Shown here: piece by piece, positions 6,531 through 9,038 of the stretch | Numbering within the stretch: position 1 is the first letter of the stretch | Layout of the letters: each line of letters opens with the position of its first letter | DNA from: JAVZLH01 sp038883475 | GTDB taxonomy: Archaea; Thermoproteota; Bathyarchaeia; Bathyarchaeales; Bathycorpusculaceae | DNA length: 9,038 nucleotides | Reading direction: 5' to 3' | NCBI GenBank assembly: GCA_038883475.1 | Contig: JAVZMA010000028.1 | Location: forward strand, 1-9,038 | Notes under the pieces: model-generated | The model's database searches: none | What the model was told of the DNA's origin: nothing | Seen by the model: the letters and a program-made list of their open reading frames with translations, nothing else | Made by a program: the position numbers and the translations under genes

Positions 6531-7238
6531 ATGCCCTCCCCACTGCAACCGGAGTTCTTCGCACTACTGGGCATAGACCTTTTTCTAGCGGTAAGCCTAT
6601 TGACGTGCCTGTTAGACAGACATTTTCCATGGCAGTTGCCTTACGTTTATCAGCTTGCGGCTTTGGCTGGTTTTGGACAGTTACTTGTCAGCAGAGAGTT
6701 CATAGCCTCTTTCGGGGAATACATGCGGTTCTGGTACAGCCTCCTATACTTGGTTGTGGCTTTGGCAAACATTGTCGCCGTCAACGTTTACTTGGGCATA
6801 ATAAAGAAGCTGCTGAGCTACGCGAAGGTCTTCATGTTCACAGTAACATTTCCGGCGATGTCTTTGACGGCTTTCTTCCTATCCAACTACGCTGAAATCG
6901 CCGTTCACCCCCTCATAATGGTTCCGCAGATGAGCTGGGAAGCCACCTTCATAGGCATAGTTGCCTTCGACACCCTCGTGATAGGATTAGGCACATACGT
7001 CTTCTTCAAGCCGAAATGGTGGTACATAGCCTTGGGCGCAGGCGCAACAATAACAGGCGCAGCCATATACGCCCTCTACAAGCCTTCGTGGGGAGAGGCA
7101 GCCTTCGTAACATCAGCCGTAGCTTTGGCGTTAGCCTGCGCCCTAGTCTTAGGCATAAGCATCTACGTACTCGCCAAAATTTGGATAGAAACCCTAAAAG
7201 AAAGAAAAAAACGAAAAGGAGGTGAAACAACAAAATGA
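6531..7238 (+). CDS. Seven-helix membrane protein of unknown family
   Basis: I do not recognise this 235-residue protein. Seven hydrophobic segments are visible at about residues 9-28, 36-53, 64-90, 98-125, 138-159, 163-183 and 190-219, followed by a strongly basic tail (ETLKERKKRKGGETTK). By the positive-inside rule the tail should be cytoplasmic. Few charged residues lie inside the helices (D16, E122, D147), and I see no signal peptidase Ser/Lys or Ser/His motif, Walker motif or transporter signature. The TGA overlaps the ATG of the following secreted-protein gene (ATGA). The tail codons also contain that gene's perfect ribosome binding site, so the two are translated in step. The pairing suggests a role in export, anchoring or assembly of the secreted partner; this is inference. 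It starts at the ATG at 6531, probably on a near-leaderless transcript. Confidence 0.85.
   Translation: MPSPLQPEFFALLGIDLFLAVSLLTCLLDRHFPWQLPYVYQLAALAGFGQLLVSREFIASFGEYMRFWYSLLYLVVALANIVAVNVYLGIIKKLLSYAKVFMFTVTFPAMSLTAFFLSNYAEIAVHPLIMVPQMSWEATFIGIVAFDTLVIGLGTYVFFKPKWWYIALGAGATITGAAIYALYKPSWGEAAFVTSAVALALACALVLGISIYVLAKIWIETLKERKKRKGGETTK
7218..7225 (+). promoter_or_regulatory. Perfect Shine-Dalgarno GGAGGTGA for the secreted-protein gene
   Basis: GGAGGTGA is fully complementary to the usual archaeal 16S rRNA 3' end and sits nine bases before the ATG at 7235, inside the end of the membrane protein gene. It is the strongest ribosome site in the window. It fixes the start of the secreted protein and suggests that protein is made in larger amounts than its membrane partner. 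Confidence 0.85.
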
Positions 7239-7795
7239 AAATAAACACGAAGAAAAGCCTAAAATTCATAACGCTACTGTTATCTTCGTTGCTTATCGGT
7301 TTTGCAAGCGCAGCTGCTTATAGTGAGCTATTTATGAAAGGGACGCCTATAACCATTGGATCCGCATCAGTAAAATTTGTGTCCGGAGACAACACCGCGA
7401 CGCTAGGTGGCTCTGATGCGATAAACACTGCCGGGACAGAAGTAACCTTTGACCTAATTACTATAAAACCCGGTGAAGCGCTAACATATGATGAAGCCGT
7501 TAATATAACAAACAGTGCTGGCTCTGCTAAGCAGATTACCATAACACTTGATTCATTGACTGGCAACTTTCAGTCAAACTTTGACTATATTAACATTACA
7601 ATAATTGCAAGTAACGGTACTGCTTTAGGTAGCATCAAAGTATTCCCAGCTGGGGAAGGAACGAACACCACAGAGGTAGGACCTTTAACAATGCTTGATA
7701 ATGAAACATGGGCCGTGCAATGGAGCTTAAAAGCAGATATCAACGCAACAACGAATGACACTATTAACATTGTGCTCAAAGTGAAGGTTGAATAA
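7235..7795 (+). CDS. Secreted TasA/AbpA-like surface or filament protein (tentative)
   Basis: This 186-residue protein has an N-terminal signal: basic MKINTKK, a hydrophobic core (FITLLLSSLLIGFA, residues 11-24), and a probable cleavage after ASA (residues 24-26). The mature part has no cysteine and alternating beta-strand-like patterns. It has seven N-x-S/T sequons at N90, N120, N127, N144, N156, N170 and N174, so it is probably N-glycosylated outside the cell. The layout resembles TasA/camelysin proteins and the archaeal bundling pilin AbpA. After cleavage comes a short strand, then a glycine/serine-rich turn, an IKPGEALTYDEAVNITN segment like the LKPGDKLTKDF...N of TasA, and further strands. 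The similarity is remembered, not computed. A single-domain S-layer or other surface protein is the main alternative. No type III (class III) pilin signal is visible. It follows the seven-helix protein with an ATGA overlap. Confidence 0.85.
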   Translation: MKINTKKSLKFITLLLSSLLIGFASAAAYSELFMKGTPITIGSASVKFVSGDNTATLGGSDAINTAGTEVTFDLITIKPGEALTYDEAVNITNSAGSAKQITITLDSLTGNFQSNFDYINITIIASNGTALGSIKVFPAGEGTNTTEVGPLTMLDNETWAVQWSLKADINATTNDTINIVLKVKVE

Positions 7796-7798
7796 GCA

Positions 7799-7820
7799 AC
7801 TTTCCCTTTTTCTTTCATTC
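7799..7820 (+). terminator. Pyrimidine/T-rich probable terminator after the secreted-protein gene
   Basis: Directly after the TAA at 7793-7795 comes ACTTTCCCTTTTTCTTTCATTC, including a run of five T. This is typical of archaeal T-run termination. No convincing hairpin precedes it. Confidence 0.45.
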
Positions 7821-7847
7821 ATCCTTAGAAAGCCTCTGACTAGAAAA

Positions 7848-7964
7848 TGTCTTTGGTTTGCAGATTACCGTTTATGGCTATTGCAATTCATAGTGTTACT
7901 TTTCGATGAGAAATTTGATAAGTATTCACAGTTTTCACTAAAATTCCTAGAGAAATTAAAGTAA
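7848..7964 (+). pseudogene. Possible remnant of a gene 3' end
   Basis: One plus frame stays open here and ends in TAA at 7962-7964, one base before the next ATG. Its last residues read well as protein (FDEKFDKYSQFSLKFLEKLK). No ATG is present; a TTG at 7881 would give only 27 residues. The frame has no stop back into the secreted-protein gene, so openness alone is weak evidence. It may be the decayed first gene of a pair with the small protein at 7966, or chance. No family recognised. Confidence 0.25.
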
Positions 7965-7965
7965 A

Positions 7966-8118
7966 ATGAAAGAGCTAAAAATTAAGCCATCAAAACTTGC
8001 GAAAAGCCATAGAAGACAAAAACTAAAAGAAGAAGTAGAGAAGCTAAAGCCAATACTTGACAAAGTAAGCATGGAAGAAGTAGTGAAAAGTGTGAAAGAG
8101 AATAGAATACACAGATAA
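7966..8118 (+). CDS. Small basic helical protein, VapB-antitoxin-tail-like
   Basis: An ATG at 7966-7968 opens a 50-codon frame ending in TAA. The product is rich in Lys and Glu and predicted helical (QKLKEEVEKLKPILDKVSM). It ends in EEVVKSVKENRIHR, which resembles the C-terminal tail (VKSIREDR-type) of archaeal VapB antitoxins that binds the PIN toxin. The N-terminal ribbon-helix-helix part of a full VapB is missing, and no PIN toxin gene follows: the next plus-strand frame (8119-8160) encodes only 13 residues. It could be a short functional antitoxin, an orphan remnant or an unrelated small protein. Upstream there is only a weak ribosome site (AGAGAAAT). Confidence 0.5.
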   Translation: MKELKIKPSKLAKSHRRQKLKEEVEKLKPILDKVSMEEVVKSVKENRIHR

Positions 8119-8156
8119 ATGCCTAATTCATTAAAATATGGTCATCCAATAATAGG

Positions 8157-8435
8157 TTAAATTTGAAGTTCTGTTAAAGCATGTTTTATTTCGTTCACAA
8201 CAAATTTGGCATTGTCGATAATTTCTTTGGCTTTTTCTTGAGTATAATATTCCATTGGAGTTAACCACTTACCACCAACTTTTAGAGGATAACGTGCATA
8301 TGCAACTTCCCTTTGAATTGCGCTTCCTTTTTCAATTATCTTCGTATATTCTTATTCTCTAAGCAGTTCAGGCTTCACCCTTCTAAGAACAGCGGCTAAA
8401 CCGCTAATTGCCCTATGATTTTTCGCTTCGCCTCC
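8157..8435 (-). pseudogene. HEPN-like protein, broken by an in-frame stop
   Basis: On the minus strand one frame reads EAKNHRAISGLAAVLRRVKPELLRE (8429 down to 8355), then TAA (8352-8354). It resumes in the same frame with 64 residues, including AIQREVAYARYPLKVGG, WLTPMEYYTQEKAKEII and NAKFVVNEIKHAL, to a TAA at 8157-8159. Both halves are amphipathic-helical and read as one protein. The second half resembles the ARYP...TPEEY...A end of HEPN-domain proteins common in archaea; this is from memory. Another TGA lies just upstream (8436-8438), where a neighbouring frame reads FEEA, so a frame change may also be present. No start codon remains in frame. I read it as a decayed gene, possibly once a HEPN/nucleotidyltransferase toxin-antitoxin component. 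A sequencing error at the TAA is possible. Confidence 0.6.
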
Positions 8436-8458
8436 TCAAAGCTTTAGAATTAGCTAAA

Positions 8459-8495
8459 CCTTAAAAATGAGGCTTCATCATTGTTAAGAGAGTGA
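8459..8495 (+). promoter_or_regulatory. Promoter and ribosome site of the HMG-CoA reductase gene
   Basis: CCTTAAAAAT (8459-8468) is a TATA-like element about 37 bases before the ATG at 8502. GAGAGTGA (8488-8495), six bases before the ATG, matches six of eight positions of GGAGGTGA. Together they support the start at 8502. The two sites imply a short leader that barely includes the ribosome site, so the exact transcript start is uncertain. Confidence 0.4.
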
Positions 8496-8501
8496 AATCA
8501 A

Positions 8502-9038
8502 ATGAACAAGTCTTCCCTAATTTCGGGTTTCTATAAGCTTAGTCCAAAAGAGCGTTTAGCGTTCGTTAAGGAGTTTGCCAACTTAACAGACGAAGAAGCA
8601 GCCTTACTGCAAAACACCGGTTCTTTGCCATTAGATTTGGCTGACCGCATGATAGAAAACGTTGTAGGCGCAGTTCCAATTCCACTGGGCATTGCTGTAA
8701 ACTTTCTAATAAACAAACGCGACTATCTGGTGCCTATGGCTATTGAAGAGCCGTCTGTTGTTGCTGCGGCTAGTTACGCTGCAAAAATGGCGCGTGACGG
8801 CGGAGGCTTCTACGCAAACAGCACACCACCAATAATGATTGGACAAGTTCAAGCTGTGGGCATAAAAGACCCCTACGCCGCCAGAATCCGCATCCTACAA
8901 GCAAAAGAAGAAATTCTGAAAAAGGCAAACGACCAAGACCCAGTGCTTGTCTCCGTGGGCGGAGGCGCAAAAGACCTAGAAGCAAAAGTAATCCACACAA
9001 CGCAGGGACCAATGGTTATTACAGAGTTGCATGTTGAC
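8502..9038 (+). CDS. Hydroxymethylglutaryl-CoA reductase, class II (degradative type), N-terminal 179 residues (3' end outside window)
   Basis: The ATG at 8502 opens a frame that runs off the right edge without a stop. It begins with the class II signature (ISGFYKLSPKERLAFV), followed by ADRMIENVVGAVPIPLGIA (the ENVIG-type substrate loop), FLINKRDYLVPMAIEEPSVV with the catalytic glutamate E83, and SYAAKMARDGGGF. E83 falls at the same number as in the Pseudomonas mevalonii enzyme. The reaction interconverts HMG-CoA and mevalonate with NAD(P)H. In archaea it supplies mevalonate for isoprenoid lipids, so the biosynthetic direction is expected despite the class name. The second catalytic half, with the usual Lys, Asp and His, lies beyond the edge. 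Class II enzymes in archaea are thought to come from transfer from bacteria. It is cytoplasmic and soluble, without the membrane anchor of eukaryotic class I enzymes. Confidence 0.93.
   Translation, partial: MNKSSLISGFYKLSPKERLAFVKEFANLTDEEAALLQNTGSLPLDLADRMIENVVGAVPIPLGIAVNFLINKRDYLVPMAIEEPSVVAAASYAAKMARDGGGFYANSTPPIMIGQVQAVGIKDPYAARIRILQAKEEILKKANDQDPVLVSVGGGAKDLEAKVIHTTQGPMVITELHVD

Noticed and set aside
7235..7330. Type IV (class III) pilin signal in the secreted protein
   Set aside because: There is no charged residue plus glycine cleavage site ahead of the hydrophobic segment; the hydrophobic core instead precedes an ASA-type site as in ordinary Sec signals.
1..9038. CRISPR arrays, insertion sequences, rRNA or long direct repeats
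   Set aside because: No regularly spaced repeats, transposase motifs, terminal inverted repeats or rRNA-like stretches were seen on either strand by eye.

Overview
This window looks like a chromosomal segment of an uncultured archaeon. The genes of the Candidatus Bathyarchaeia / Thermoproteota lineages are the best match I can recall, but no search could be run. The archaeal signs are a class I (archaeal-type) CCA-adding enzyme, the archaea-specific UPF0200 and UPF0201 proteins, HMG-CoA reductase, a DUF6125-type protein, TATA-box promoters about 25-30 bases upstream of starts, and one perfect GGAGGTGA ribosome binding site. Gene spacing is tight.

Layout. Bases 1-850 (+) hold the C-terminal two thirds of an Old Yellow Enzyme/2,4-dienoyl-CoA reductase-like flavoenzyme that enters from the left edge. 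Converging on it is a DUF6125-like cysteine-rich protein (879-1418, -). It diverges from uppP (1511-2314, +), a polyprenyl-diphosphate phosphatase. uppP overlaps tail-to-tail with cca (2285-3721, -), which lies 21 bases downstream of thpR (3743-4312, -). Divergent from thpR is a compact plus-strand set: a UPF0200 P-loop kinase-like protein, a UPF0201 RNA-binding-fold protein that overlaps it by 13 bases, and a metallo-beta-lactamase-fold nuclease-like protein. Much of 2285-6389 therefore appears to be RNA metabolism, read outward from one intergenic region.

After a hairpin terminator candidate and a promoter flanked by two perfect palindromes comes an accessory two-gene unit (6531-7795, +). 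It encodes a seven-helix membrane protein of unknown family, then a secreted, cysteine-free, beta-rich protein with seven N-glycosylation sequons. The second start overlaps the first stop (ATGA) behind a perfect Shine-Dalgarno. The secreted protein resembles in layout the TasA/camelysin and archaeal bundling-pilus (AbpA) subunits. This is the most interesting unit in the window.

Bases 7796-8501 look like a decayed accessory patch. They contain a T-rich probable terminator, a weak open-frame remnant, a 50-residue small protein with a tail like VapB-type antitoxins, and a minus-strand HEPN-like pseudogene interrupted by an in-frame TAA. The window ends in the first 179 codons of a class II (degradative-type) HMG-CoA reductase, which supplies mevalonate for archaeal lipids.

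Themes: isoprenoid-lipid and polyprenyl-carrier metabolism (HMG-CoA reductase, uppP), tRNA/RNA processing (cca, thpR, UPF0200/0201, MBL nuclease), and a surface-protein unit whose glycosylation could depend on polyprenyl carriers.
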